Source of the DNA: Atrichornis clamosus
Taxonomy: Eukaryota > Chordata > Aves > Passeriformes > Menuridae
Direction: 5' to 3'
Length of the DNA stretch: 64,000 nt
Assembly (NCBI GenBank): GCA_013400975.1
Contig: WBMZ01014153.1
Coordinates: forward strand, 248,001-312,000
The notes under the pieces: model-generated
Databases searched by the model: none
Seen by the model: the letters and a program-made list of their open reading frames with translations, nothing else
What the model was told of the DNA's origin: nothing
In this document: in pieces, positions 26,432 to 39,663 of the stretch
Numbering within the stretch: position 1 is the stretch's first letter
Layout: every line of letters begins with the position of its first letter
Program-made: the position numbers and the translations under genes

Positions 26432-27285
26432 AAAGTTGCTTACCTTGACTTTAACGAGGCTTTGGACATGGCCTCCCACAGCAGTCAGTGTTGGGAAGTA
26501 ACAGTCTGGAGGGCAGTAATAGAGAATGAGTGAAAAAATGGTTGCATTGTCAGGTCAATGGACTGTGGTTAGTGGCTTGTGCTTTGCCTGGAGGTCAGTA
26601 ATAATTGGAGCACCTCTGGGATATCTCCTTGGAGCTGGCTTATCAGTGACCTGTAGGAGGAAGCAGAAGGTACCCTGGTACACTTTCCAAGTCTAAGGAT
26701 GACAACAAACTAGGGATAGCAGCTGACAAGTCTGAAGGCAGGGCTGCTGTACAGAACGTCCTGGGCAGTCTGGAGAAACACACCGAAAGAGACCCTGTAA
26801 AGTTGAGCAAGAACAAGTGCCAAGTGCTGCCCCTGGGACAGAAGAAGCCCTGCGATAGCACAGGCTGTGGACAGACAGGCTGGCAGTAGCCCTGAGGAAA
26901 AGTCTCTGGGGCCTCATGGGCAGTGAACTGAGCCCCAGACTGCAAAGGTAGCCATGAGGTTCCCAGGCTGTATGAAGAGGAGCATGGGAGGCAGGAATAG
27001 TTATCCCCTTCTGCTCAATGCTCCTTAGACCACATGTGAAGTGCTGTGCCCAGCCTTGGGCTCCCTGTGGAGTGAGTCCTCTGGAGAGGATGCTCCGGGG
27101 TGGGCGCATGTTCCCCATGAGAGGAAGCTGAGGGGACAAGGCTTGTTCAGCCTGGAGGTGTGTGATCTCCAGGGCCCTCACAGCCACTTCTGTGTATGCA
27201 TATAGAGACAAGAGACGGTCATTAGGAGGACAAGTCGGGCTCTTTCTTGTGGCTGGGATCAGGAGGTTTAGACTGGAGACCTCCC
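26432..27285 (+). mobile_element. CR1 LINE fragment with reverse-transcriptase remnant
   Basis: The element starts inside ORF2. The taccttgactttaacgagg block (26443) corresponds to the conserved YLDF-type reverse-transcriptase region and runs into the cctcccacag block (26472). The later ORF2 part is recognisable at 26645-26990, including the aagtgccaagtgctgcccctggg block near 26815. The cacatgtgaagtgctgtgcccagc block at 27032 begins the 3' UTR, and gcttgttcagcctgga occurs at 27142. Similarity becomes poor after about 27200 and the terminal attctgtg end is missing. The copy is therefore truncated at both ends, with frames broken by indels and stops. The 172-codon minus frame at 26693-27211 is antisense to this element. 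Confidence 0.88.
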
Positions 27286-30200
27286 AAAGCTTACCTGATT
27301 AGCATGGATTACGTTATGATGTCATGAGCTCCAAAAGTACATAGTGACACTAGGTATTTGGATTTCCAGGAAATCAGTATTTTTAGACAAATTTGTGTGC
27401 ATGATCTCTTGAGGTTAATACATGAATTATAGAACTTCCATTGTCTACAATAGGTAAGAAGTTTATTTCTGTGAGGATTTTTATAGAGTGATAAATTTCA
27501 CCTATTTTTCACCGTCCCTCCTCTGTCATATGCATCACAACAAACCTTGATACGTGTGAGAATTTATATTCATATTTTTGCACTGTTTAATTTTCTTTAT
27601 ATGTGTTATTTTTAATCTGTTGCCCATTGCAATCAATTGAGAAATGAGGAAGACTTTCTTTATAATTTTAAATAGGAACCTATTAATATGGGTATTTTAA
27701 TTAGATAGGGATATTTCATGACCAGGTACTTTTGTCCTTTATCTTAAAAAAGGCCAACTCTTCTCCTTAATGATGACAAAACCATGATTGATTTCTGACA
27801 AGAGAAAAAAAAATATGCATGACTTTCATTGCAAAGCATTTTTCTTTGAACTAGAAACTTCTTTAATATAGATGAGAACTGTTCTACTGAAGCTTTAAGA
27901 TAATAACTCTAATTAGGGTTCATTTGAATTTTACTGCCTACAGTTTGAATAATGATGTAAATGAAAGGAATATTTTTCATACTTTTAAAGGATACAAGTA
28001 TATGTGTGACTAAAAAAGAATAATATATTTTCTTTATTTAAGGACTATTTTTCCTTCTTTCTTTTGAAAGTGATTTAGATTAGTTTGAAAGGATTTAAAT
28101 GTAGTGCTGTTTTAAGAATTTCAAAAATATATCTGTCACACTAACCCTATAAAGCAACATGCCATCTAAAAATTAAACAAAACCAAAAAAAGAGTTATAT
28201 GATATTCAAAATTGGTGCACATGGCACTTAATTCTGATTATAAAACTAGAATAGAAAATGGACTGCTCTGGTTGTGATTCAAGTATGTGGTGCTTTGGTT
28301 CACTGTAAAGGAATTGTGTAAGCATGTGGGCATCTTGTCCATTACCCTTCCTTGAAAAAACAAAATGATATAACTTGGGGATTAATGATATGCAATAGTT
28401 TGTGTTTAGTGAAAAAAAAAGTCAAATAATTTAAAAATTAAATTTTAATAAATTTATCAAGTACTGAATTAATCCTCACACTGTGTTGCCAAAGTCTTTT
28501 CCTCATATCCAGAGAGCAGAAATCCTGAAAAACCAACAGTGTTTCCTTTACATAACGCTTGGAAGTCTTGCACCTTGCTCTGTTTTTTCACGATTGGCAT
28601 ATGCCAATAAATTAGTGAATTTCTGCTGTAAAGACTTGCTCACCCTTGTGTTCTCATTACTTTCTCCCTCTCCTTTTCTTCCTCATGGCCATCTCTCTCT
28701 TTTTCTCTCCCCTCCCTTTCAGGCATGAGTTCACACATAGCCCTGTGTTGGCTCTAGCAACTGTGTAGCCACCTAATGAGATCAGCTTGTTGGTCTGATG
28801 GAAATGAATATTCCTTCCTGGTACTGTCAGAGCTTCAGGGGGAGTATGTCAGTATAGTTCTAGCATCCATGGGCACTTTTCCTGGAATAATTAAGTAGGA
28901 ACAAGTGTAATCTTAGAAACAGGAGTTTCACCACATCATTATCAGCACATGACGCAAGAAATGCAGGGCTGGTTAGAGAAAGAAAGGAGCCATGGATGAA
29001 CTATCACAACCCCTTTTTTTTTTCAAGCCTTACGTTGTCCTCTGTCAGAAAAGCAAATGAAATCCACATACACAGACAGGGAAGCAGTACTAGATATGAT
29101 AGCACAGACTGTAAAATATTTGTCACTCTGGGCAGGCATCAGATGTAAATATTAATATGAATCTCATTAAAGCAGTACAATTTATTTACACAGTCTCATA
29201 GTGCAAAAATTTGGATTTATTTTGGGGGATATTGTCAGGTTACATCAAATTGCATTTATTAGAGGAATATTCTTCAGGACTGAGGGTGTTAGTTAATGCT
29301 GCTGCAAGTTGACTGCAAAGACACAATTTAGCATCATCTATGTAAACAACTCCTGTTCCTGCTGAAAAACTCTCTTATCTCAAAATAGGATATTAAAAAA
29401 ACAAAGAAGCAAAAAAAAATCTGATGAACTGTAAGTCTACCACAAACCAATTTAATTAAATTATAATCCTCTTTATTTTTAATCTAATTCTGTTATGATC
29501 TCCCACTTCATTTCTGATGATTTTAGGTAGGTTTTTTTTCTTTTCTTTGTCCCTTTCTTTGTACTCCTTCCATTTTTTTCTAAATACGGAGGGGTTTTTT
29601 TGGTGACTGTTGCATTACTGGAAAAGTGTCCCAACTGGTTTAATTAGTGTCTAGAATAATGTAATAAAATTTAGCTTTCAGTTAGTCATCAGGGTCAAAC
29701 ACTGTCCTCTTGAGCGTGAAGAATAAAATTTCAGTATTTTAATCTCTTTATTAAAAGATTCTCTTGGGTTACAGAAGCAGATTAAAAATTATACTATCAA
29801 AGATGTTGAGTCTGCCAAATGTGCCTTTGTAACTAACTTTAAAAGGCTGGGAATATTTTCAACATGTTAGGGAACAAAATGAAAGTTGGAGATATCATCA
29901 CTAGAAGACTGCATGATCTGGCATTATTGCAAATGGAAATAACCATAATTTTCTTCTAGAATGATCCCTTTGCATATTGAATTTATTTACAGTGTGTTTT
30001 TTAAATGCTGTTGTAAGAATTGTTTGTTCTGCTCACATCTGGTCCTTAAAACACATTCATTAGGCAAATATTTTATAGTAATTTAAGAAGAAATGTCATA
30101 TTCATAGTCCAATTTAAAAACACATGATTGTCATATTAAGATGCTCTTCCTCTGCATCTAGTGCTATCCAGGCAAGACATGATTGTAGCATCCAAAAACC

Positions 30201-33200
30201 ACTCCAATGTGTGTGATACTTGGAAAATAGGATTGTAGTACAGAATGGAATGGAGTTTGGTCCACAGTTTTTAAAATCTAATAGCTCTGGGCATCCAGTT
30301 TCTCCAGACATTACTGATCATCTAGTCTTTATTTCTATGGGAGAACTAATGCAATCACAGGAGAGGAAGGTGTGGGACTTGTAAAATATTCCTACTTTGA
30401 GTACAATTACAATGGAGAAATAATCTATTTTAGTTACATATGAATAAGTATGTGTATATATTTAAACATCTTCATAATTATTTTAAATTATACATAGATC
30501 TCATAATTGTGTATATAATATCAAATTAAACATATCTTTTAAGATCTTGAAGCCTTGAAAAAGTGACTTCTTTTATTTTATGGGTGCACAGTCTCACTGT
30601 ATATTTGTCATATTAACTTCTGTATAAGTGTCATGATCTGAGTTTTTAATGATCAATGCTCTAGGGAGTGAAGGCCTCCATCTTTTTCTTTCCTATACAT
30701 AACATCACTGTTGGTAAGGGTAGAAAATCATTGGGAATGGATATATGCTGGATTACTCTAGATGGGGAAAATTACTGTTGAATAAATATTTTATTTCTGT
30801 TTTTTGATAAACATAGCAATATTTTTATCTCCTGAAATGACTGGGAGGTTCTCCTGGTTGAGAGAGAGTAGTTATAGCTACACCTAAAATAATATTCAGT
30901 TAGTAATATATTTTGGCTCCGTTGTCACAAATTAGATTTCACAACCAATATACAGTGTATAAAGAAGCATGAGAGGTAATTTTTATTTTGTGCTTATATA
31001 GGCTTCTCTTCCTCTTTTTCCCCCAAGGGGAGCATTAAGCCTTTCTTATTGTTGCCTGAAGAAATCATAAAATAAAATTATTAAGTGCTTCATAAGAAAG
31101 AGTGGTAGAAGTGAGATATTATGCTGTAACCAATAAATCATGCATTACTAACTTTTTTGTAATTTAGAGGAAGACCATGTCTCAGGAAGAGCTTTTCATA
31201 TGACATATTTTGTAATGAAAACTAGTTTGTAGAACCTGTTGTCATGAAGTTTCAGAAAAAAAATTCAATTATATTTAAGATTGTTTGAATACTTTTAATA
31301 ACTTTGTTTCACACACTATTGTAAGATATAGAAAGATTCACTATGTGAATTGTTTCTTTTAAAAGTTTTGAGATTTGTGGCAATACCTCTTAAAATTAGA
31401 TTATTGTTGCAGTGTACACCCAGATCTGAATGTTTTTTCTACCATCAGCGGGTACCATATCCTGCAACAGGACAATGCAAGAAGAGCACCTCTTGCTGAT
31501 CATTTCAACTGGCTGTGATTTCATACTTAAGAGTAGAAAGTGTAAATTGTAGATACTTTTTTTTAACTCTGTGTGAGGTCAAATACAAAAATTATAAACT
31601 CCTGTGCTACAGCAGAGTGTGGAATACTATTACAGCTTTTGTTCTTTTTCTTCACCTAACCTTTTTGCTCTTTGAATGTGTTATCTATTTTATTTTTGTA
31701 CTACAGAAATATTTACTGTCAGAAAAAAATTCTGCCTTCAAATACATGTGGAAAGCCTCATTCACATCAAACGATATTTCTCTCTATTTATGTGGTAACC
31801 TACAGGTCCTCATTCTAGAGAAAGAAAATAGTGAAAGGTATTTGGTTCAAATAGGGCAAAGAGGTGTCCTCAGCAGCAAGTTTGAGCAAGCTTTTAAAAA
31901 ATATAATTGCAAAAAGATTTTAATGTATTATAATTTTGCAAATCTCAACAGAATGTTTTTATCATTTTGCATTTAATGGCAACATATATAAGATTTAGAA
32001 TTAAAAACAATTATTTCTATATCAAAATAAAATTGATGTCTGTACCACACCTTCTACCTGCAGCTATCTGAGAGTTTATCTGTGCTTTGAAAATGAATAC
32101 TGGCAATATCAGTTATTGTTTCACCTGAAGTATTAATGATGGCTCAGTTTTTTTCTCTCTCTGACTGCAACATATAATAATATATACTTTACAATATTTA
32201 GTGATGTATGCAAACTATATGAAATTATTTTATTAAATGGAATTATTTTGATGGAACAACAGCTGGTAGAAACAAAGAGGCATACGTAAGCAGAAGAGAA
32301 AATTACAAGTATATAGGATTTCTCAATGAGTTTCTGTGATTTCGTCGTCCCACTTAGACTGAATTGATTAGCAACAGTAAGTACATCAACACTTCTTTTA
32401 GCCTTCTGTTACCTCAAGCTGTGTTGACATATCTAAATGAAACAAGGTGGGAGATCATTCTCTAGCTTTAAGACCAAATTATATATTATTTATCCTTGGA
32501 TTTTCCCTTGACTATTTGGTATGACAGTTGCCTTAAGATGTATAAATATAATTTTTGTTTATATCCTTTTCACTTTTCAGAATGCCTAAAATAGGGTGAA
32601 AATGGAATAACAGGCTACTTTCATACCATAAACTGACAGTACATATTGAAATCCCTGGTGTGTGGCAATTGAGCAAACGTAGTGCAGAGCAAGTGATGTA
32701 GAAGCCTGGAAATTCAAGAGTAAATTTGAGTTGTATTGAGCATACAAGTTTAAAGTATAGGGAAAGTTGCAGTTATTTGTGCAGTCTCTTGCATATTATG
32801 GCTCACTTGATGACTCACGTGACATAGATTGAGGTCTGAGCTTGTGAAAGTACCTTTTCTACTTCCTGACCCCATCTGATCCTTGTGGTGCTTTTGTCGG
32901 TTTTCTTGCTATTAAGCTTGTGTTAGCTTCATCTCAGAGAATAAAATTCCTATTTAAATAGAGGTCATGAGAAACAAAACAACCAAAAAGCTATTATGGA
33001 TTTTTAACGATGCTTATAAGCCCTCTGTGAAACTTCATGAACTCGATACTTACGCACATCCTTATTTACAACAGTTCTGTACCCACAGAAACAATTCTTA
33101 TGTGTATGGATTTTTCTACAACAGCCTTATTCAATCAGGTCTGAGTCACTGAATTTAAAGCATGCAATATCTTTTTTTCTGCTGCTCTGAATGGAAATGA

Positions 33201-34566
33201 ACGGAGATATTACTTTCAAAAATATTAACTGAGTCCTCCATCCTTGTTAGAAAACAAAGTATAATTTATTTTCTTTTACAAGGTCATTTTATCTCAGTTA
33301 TATATGCATGTTTTTTCAAAAGTTAATTCCATCCCTACATATTTTTGGTGTGATTTCTAATCCTCACAACGCCCTAAAAGTAAGGTGAATATAAATTTAA
33401 CAGAAAAGATTAGGATATCCACTAAAATATTTGACTGAGCTTTATAAAATTATTCTGCCAAAAAAAAGGTGACTCTCTAAGGAAGCAAATACCAATCCTT
33501 ATTTATAAATTAATATCAAGAATTCCACCACAATCTAATCCCAATTAATCTAATTATTTTGACATGTATTACTCTGAAGATCTCCCCATCACTGAGTTTA
33601 TGCATCCTTCCTAACAGTCTTCTACAGTAATGCAAATGTATGAGGCTTCTAAAATAAAAAAGGATTTTAGGGAAATTGTAATACAAACACCAAAATATGG
33701 TGTATATGCAAATGTAAAAGGACAGAGGGTATGCAAAATGAAGCTTCATTTTTAAAGGGAAGGAATGATAACCACCCAAACGGAGATAAAAACGGATTAA
33801 AGTTCAATCTCTTCTGCAAATCCTTGATTTTGCCCTCATCTAAATATGAAGGATGAAAACACAGTATAGCTTCATAATCATGGTTAAATCACAAGACAGA
33901 GTAGACAGTTCACTGACCAATATTAATGTTGAAATCCATATTTTTTTATTAAGTTAATTAAATCAAACAATACTGTGCAACAGAACTTAGTGTCTGAATA
34001 TCATTTTTCTACCCATTCTTTGTCTGTCTTTCTGTACATGTTTTATCAAAAACTGCTTAGGAAACTGTTGTGAACTGGTACAACAGGGATCTTCACTGGC
34101 TGGTTTTCTATATCAGAATCATTGCAGGAGAAAGGACCCCATACCTGACAGCTCTAAAAGCAGGAATGTAATTATTCACTTCTGAGAATAAAGTTTTTTC
34201 ACCAAATAAAATACAAAGGTCTTTTTCTCATTTTGAGTCCTTTCTTTGTTTGTTTCCAGTTTTTTATCTGGATATATTTTAGACATTTTGAGGGGTTGCT
34301 TGACATACAAAACCAAGTAAGTTGTGTGAACACATTTAGACTATGTGCATTGAACTAACCAGCTTAATTCTTTTTGGGACATTCAGACTTTTTCTCTGAG
34401 TTATGTACAGAATCAGTTGTAACTCACCTTTGGTCTATGACAGTAAATAAAGTGACATATTAAGAAGACAAGCACTTCACTGAGGTTATTTTAAGAATCT
34501 GTTTCTAGTATTTTGAAGTATGCTTTCTTCTGCTTGTATTATCTCCACCACATTAGAACAGTTGGT

Positions 34567-34710
34567 TAAAAAACAAACCAAACCAAACTGCAAAGAGACA
34601 AAACATAACAAAATGAACAAAAAACAAACAAAAACCCCCACCAAAACCACCCACCCACCAACCAACTAACCAACCAAAGGAAAAAAAAAAAGAAAAAACC
34701 GAACAAACAT
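34567..34710 (+). repeat. A/C-rich low-complexity tract (CAAA/CCAA type)
   Basis: About 140 bases are almost wholly A and C on the plus strand. Short irregular CAAA, CCAA and CCCA units occur, with a run of eleven A at 34682-34692. Positions 34663-34677 are an exact reverse complement of 39380-39394 in the G/T-rich tract 4.7 kb downstream. Confidence 0.8.
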
Positions 34711-35388
34711 CAAACCAGACCTTTCTATCTATCTTAGTCAGCTAAGCAGTGTATAAGCTGTAAAATAGTGCATGGTTGAAGCCCAAACTACAAACTCTCT
34801 TTTTCTGGGTGTTTGGAAACTGTGTGGGACCAACAGTGTTGTGCAGAGGAGTATGCACTCTGTCCCACTGTTTTAATATCATGTAGGTATCTCTGGTATA
34901 CTTGTTCTTGTAAGAGCCTGTGAAAGTCCTGTTATATTGGTGTTTGTTTCATAGAGTGATTTATTGAAAGGTTTAAAGCAGTTTCACTTCTGCACTGGGA
35001 TCAGTTCTGTGATAAAAGTCCATTAGTCTTTTGTTTTTTATATGTAATGAACTTATTTTTTTATTTCTGATAGGAAAATTTAGCCACAGAAGAAAAAATG
35101 TTTCCTCTCCTCAGAAACACGGTAGGAAGACTTTATCTGTCAAATTATATTTTCATATGGATTCTTCTTTTCTGAACAGCTTGACACGAGAAGATTAGGA
35201 TATGAAATCTCCTTTATCTCTCATCTCTGAGCAATGTCATTTCTTGTACATGCCAGAAATATTTTCAATACTGCAGTTGCTATATTTACCAAGCCTGATG
35301 TAAAAAAGCTGTCAAAAATCCAGAAATTACATCTATTTGTTAGCAATCTAATTTTTTCTGTTGTTGTGACTTACATATTGTATGATAC

Positions 35389-35423
35389 TTACATATATAT
35401 GTACATATAGATCTATATATGTA
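35389..35423. repeat. AT palindromic microsatellite-like tract
   Basis: Alternating TA/CA sequence contains a near-perfect palindrome centred on agatct at about 35409-35414. It could extrude a short AT hairpin. It is likely a decayed dinucleotide repeat. Confidence 0.65.
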
Positions 35424-36057
35424 ATCAGCCACAATAATGCTATGCTTAAAAGAAACCAAAAACCCCAGTATGTGATGACGAACAAAGTGCTGTATACTAG
35501 AGGAATATACCAACAAAATTAGAAGAATAGACTGAGGAAAGGACTACTGATATAGTTTTCTTACACACACTCCACCAACACACCTTAAGGAAACCAGAAC
35601 AGAATCTGTTACGTCTTTTTTTCTGATGTAATCTCTATATCCTAATTTTCCTTCAAAGTGTTAAATTCTCCCTTCTCCTTCTCATTTCACTTACTTGAAA
35701 CTGTACTTTTTCACCCTGAACTCCCACCATATTTTTTTCTGTTTCACATCCTACCCTACCTCACCTACCATCACAGATCATTACCAGTGATCAATATCCT
35801 CTCCCAAGATATATCTTTTCCCTCCTAAGGCATTCATCACTTTGCTTTAATCTTCTCCATCGGGTGATGTTTCTATCCACACATCTATTCCAGAGGCCTA
35901 TGGAGAGCACCGACTTTCTTCCTTCCTGCACCTGCTTTACTCTGAGCAACGCTGTGTAGGCAGAACGTGGGTGACAGGAGGGACAGCACCATGCTGATGT
36001 GTTGTGATGTGCCTCTGAGCAAGCTGTTATCATCTTGTCCTTTCTTTTTCATTTCAG

Positions 36058-36153
36058 CTGGCCCAAGCAGAGCAAAATCCATCAAGGCTAGAGACAAAAG
36101 ATAAAACATCATCTAAAAGATCTGTCATTGGACCTGACCCGCTCAGGGATTAG
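36058..36153 (+). other. Candidate exon (32 codons including stop) with both splice signals
   Basis: A good acceptor (pyrimidine tract from 36038, ending tttcag at 36052-36057) is followed by 96 bases open in one frame only. The translation begins LAQAEQNPSR and ends GPDPLRD, then TAG at 36151-36153. The stop is followed directly by a donor-like GTAACGT at 36154. The other two frames close within 11 and 15 codons. It could be a cassette or poison exon of a gene whose intron spans this region. It could also be a terminal coding exon, since an AATAAA lies at 36726-36731, 573 bases after the stop. Equally it may be chance: acceptor-like signals and 31-codon frames are common in tens of kilobases of AT-rich DNA. 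I do not recognise the peptide. Confidence 0.25.
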
Positions 36154-39100
36154 GTAACGTAGGAGTGCTTTGCTGGAATTCTGTCCCTAGATGGCACAGT
36201 ACACACCACGTAACAAGGCTGTGCTGTAAACATCTGCTTAATAACACATTGCAAATAATGAACCGAGTCTCAGCTGTGAATTAAGTTTAAAACATCTTAA
36301 GACATCTCGATTGTAATGGCCTTTCTTAACTGTTTTCCCCTCTCAACGTAGAATTTTGACACTTTAAAATGGTTTGGGAGATAGTCAAAGCACATCAGAA
36401 GTACAGAGAGTTCTTTTAGCCACTTGATCCCTCCAAGGATTTCCAAATTTCTCAAAATTGAAGTAGAAAGTAGATATAAGGCACTCTCAGTACCCAGCAA
36501 TATGTGCACTAGTGTTTGTAAAACTCCATGGCACACTTTCTTAAACACATTTCTTCTGTATCACACTGCTTTAGTCATATAATTGTGTTTCAAAAGGCAG
36601 CACATGCAAAATCCAAAGGCACTCATCAGGCATTCAGTAGCCAGTATATACTACCTTAACAAACACGTGCATACATAAATGTTTCCTTTCACCTACATAA
36701 AGTATCGTAATGAGTGGTTACTCTTAATAAAAATTGTTCCAAACAGGCAAAAAGGAGAGGGAAGAAACACCTTTTAGCCTTTTATTTCTTAAGTCACTAT
36801 TCTCGTGAATCTTATATTACTGTGTTTACTGTTAAGATTGTCACAATTTATTTTCATAAGGATATTTTATACAGTCTTTTTTAAATGAGAATAAATAAAT
36901 CCTTCTATCTTCATCTCCTTCTACCCCACTGTGAGGGGATGGTGCTGTAGGGTTCATTATATGGAGAGGGAAGTTGATCTTTAATAAATTAGACACTCTC
37001 TGCAGAGCTATGCTATACAAGTTTTGCTCTATTTTGCTCTCCCTTTGATAAATCTAATTTTAGATGTGAAGCTTCAGATCAAGAAATAGTCATGTGGTGA
37101 AACATAGACTGCAGAAATGTACAGTATTTGTCACAAAATTTTATTGGCATTTTGTATGTACTTTTTTTTCTACTACTGGTCAGATATAAGATGCTGAATA
37201 AAAACCAGCACAAATTGAAAAGAAAGAGAAGTGTTAAGTGAAAACAGAAATAGTTGATGCAGTTCATTAAGCTGCATTATTCCAGGTGAACTTTTCCTTT
37301 TTTTTTTTTCCTTTTTTTCCTTTTCCTTTTTCTTATTATCCATTTTTTTTGCACTTTAAACCATTGCAATAAACCAATACATTTCAAATGTGTTTGTCCA
37401 CTGGAAAAGCTCTTTTTTGCTAGACTATGATTTATATAGATATAGTCAGCTTGAAGTGTACCTTAAATACAAAAGGAGTTTTTCAGAGATGACACTTAGA
37501 AAATGCATGGTCTTACAGTGTTGTGCACTTATATTCTTTACACATGGAAGACTCAAAGAAATTGGGGAATAGCTTGAGGAAACAACCCAGAGGATGATAC
37601 ATGCATACAGAAAGCTAACATGTGAAAATGGGAGTTCATAGCTATCAGTGATATGTTCAGCACGCCATATCAGCATGCCTTCACAGATATTTATATGACT
37701 TTTTTTGCCCAGAGCATCTCTTATGACATGTAAGAGCATCTCTTACTCAGTATCTTATAACAAATTTAGGATCTTTAATACAGGTCTGGGTGAACTAAAC
37801 ATATTATCTACTTTTGTTCAACTCAGTTGTTCATGTAGTCCTGTAATGCCAAAAAGACGCAAATACTGCCAAGGGCAGATGGTGCATGTGCACCATGAGC
37901 TTAAAAAGAAACACCTTTTACATTAAACTAATATGATTGCTCTGACATTGTACAATTACTTGAAGAGATCAGGTGGAAATAAGCATCAGGCAAAACATTT
38001 AATATTAATTCCAGATTCTGAAGACATAACATAAAAACCTGAGTGAGCTAGATGTCAAAAAGTTTTTTTTTATTAGCAGCTTCCTGACATTACACTGGAA
38101 GTGAATACTTGCTTTGACCAGGAAAAAAAAATGGTTTGTGAGATGACTTAGAACACTTTTTTTCTTTCTGAGGTTATTGATATTTGTGTTTCTATTTGTA
38201 AAAAATGTGTATGTATTTTCTAATGTATGTGTAAAGTTATCTAGTATGCACATTATGATTTTTTACACCTCACAAAAAATTCCAAAGGTGTTTCAAACAA
38301 CACATTTCTTTTAGATGAAAAATACAAAGATATTTGAAAACATAGTAGTTATCTAGATCCCAGTCAAAATGATTTTATGTGTTTTTCTTCAGATTTTCTT
38401 CTTTTTTCATTTGTAGAAAAAACTACTAATTCAGAACATTCCTCAGAATTTGTTGCTGATGAAAATAAAAAGCCTGTTTCCTTGTGTAGTACAGTGATTT
38501 CTAGTGTTATAATTGGACCATTATATTTAAAATACATAATGTTTACATATGTTAACAGATGTCATTTTTTACCAATGCCTGAGTATGTCTGTGGGTATGT
38601 GTTTGCCACAGTTTCTGAGCTGAGGGTTTCATTTTTATTTCCCCTGCCTCTCCTTTCCTTTTCTTTATTTTGATCTCAGTTTTGGTCTAAGATGCATTCT
38701 GAGTAGTGAAAATATTTTGCTTGAATTGTCTTCTCTAACAAATAGCCTTATACATATGTTCAGTATCTTCTTTTTCACTCATCTGAGAAAATATTTCCTA
38801 TTTTAACAGGTCTACTTTTAGTAAATCTACTTTTAATATATTGAAATTTTGCCACACATATCATGTGACACTGTTTTCATAAAAGGACAAGCATTATGGT
38901 CTCCTAGACATTTAGATGAGCTAATATAATGTGATATTGTTTCTTAACTACTGAGCTTGTAAATTTTTTCAGTTACATCTTACCTATAACTGTAATATAT
39001 ATCTATATCCTGTCTTTTAGTGTTCTTTATTTGGTCATTTAGAGCTCTCTTTCTATTTTTCCTAACAAAAGACAGTCTCAAAGTACGTTTGATGCTCTAG

Positions 39101-39331
39101 AATGCAGGATAGCAAATTGTAAAAGCATTATAAAATGTAAAGTGAAATAAAAAACCCAAATTATCAAAATCCAACAGGTCAATTCAAATCATGCTGAAAT
39201 TTTTACCAATGGCACTCTCAAATATGGTGGTGAGATCAGAAATTGATATAGACAAATTTATGCCATAGCTACTAAAAAACAATTATTTTAATTTCTAAAT
39301 GTACTTATGGCATTACATATAGAGGGGGTTT

Positions 39332-39427
39332 TTCTTGTGTGTGTGTGTTCTTGTTTTCATTTTTGTTTTGTTTGTTTGGTTGGTTGGTTAGTTGTTTGGG
39401 TTGATTTGTTTTGGTTTTTTTTAAGTA
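39332..39427 (+). repeat. G/T-rich low-complexity tract (GTTT/GGTT type)
   Basis: A (GT)n run at about 39336-39348 is followed by irregular GTTT and GGTT units up to 39427, almost without A or C. It is compositionally the complement of the A/C-rich tract at 34567-34710 and shares a 15-base inverted match with it (39380-39394). Confidence 0.85.
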
Positions 39428-39564
39428 AAACTACCATTTTTTTTCCCCTGTTTGCAATGTGCCCAGAGGTTATGACAACAGCTAGACTTCTTCATGGCAG
39501 CCTATAGCACAGTCATGTCAGGCACTGTTGTTTCACTCTTTAGTCTATGAATATTTTGAAATAG

Positions 39565-39636
39565 ATTCTGCTTTGAGTAGAGTTAGACCAGATGACCTCC
39601 AGAGGTAGATTTCAACCTAAAGTATTTATTAATTCT
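39565..39636 (+). mobile_element. CR1 LINE, last ~70 bases only
   Basis: The ctttgagtagagttagaccagatgacctccagagg order, followed by ttcaacctaaa, is the characteristic final part of CR1 elements. The terminal repeat motif has decayed to ttattaattct. It is a very short 5'-truncated copy, typical of CR1 dead-on-arrival insertions. Confidence 0.78.
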
Positions 39637-39663
39637 AGCTAACTTATTCAGTGGTGTGCTATG

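Larger units (their letters stand above)
27286..36057. other. AT-rich non-coding stretch, nearly repeat-free
   Basis: No gene or clear interspersed repeat is seen over nearly 9 kb. The longest frame (153 codons, 31515-31976, plus) encodes a hydrophobic, Phe/Leu/Lys-rich sequence typical of translated AT-rich DNA and shows no domain. A pyrimidine-rich run ending in CAG at 28660-28721 resembles a splice acceptor, but the following sequence does not give a convincing exon. Low-complexity and palindromic tracts at 34567-34710 and 35389-35423 are listed separately. Absence of recent repeats over such a span can indicate conserved regulatory DNA, but this is not shown here. Confidence 0.6.

Noticed and set aside
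26693..27211. 172-codon minus-strand open frame, the longest in the window
   Set aside because: It lies entirely antisense to the CR1 element on the plus strand. Its open state follows from CR1 composition and it has no domain.
31515..31976. 153-codon plus-strand open frame
   Set aside because: The translation is Phe/Leu/Lys/Tyr-rich as expected from AT-rich DNA. It has no domain, promoter, splice context or family resemblance.
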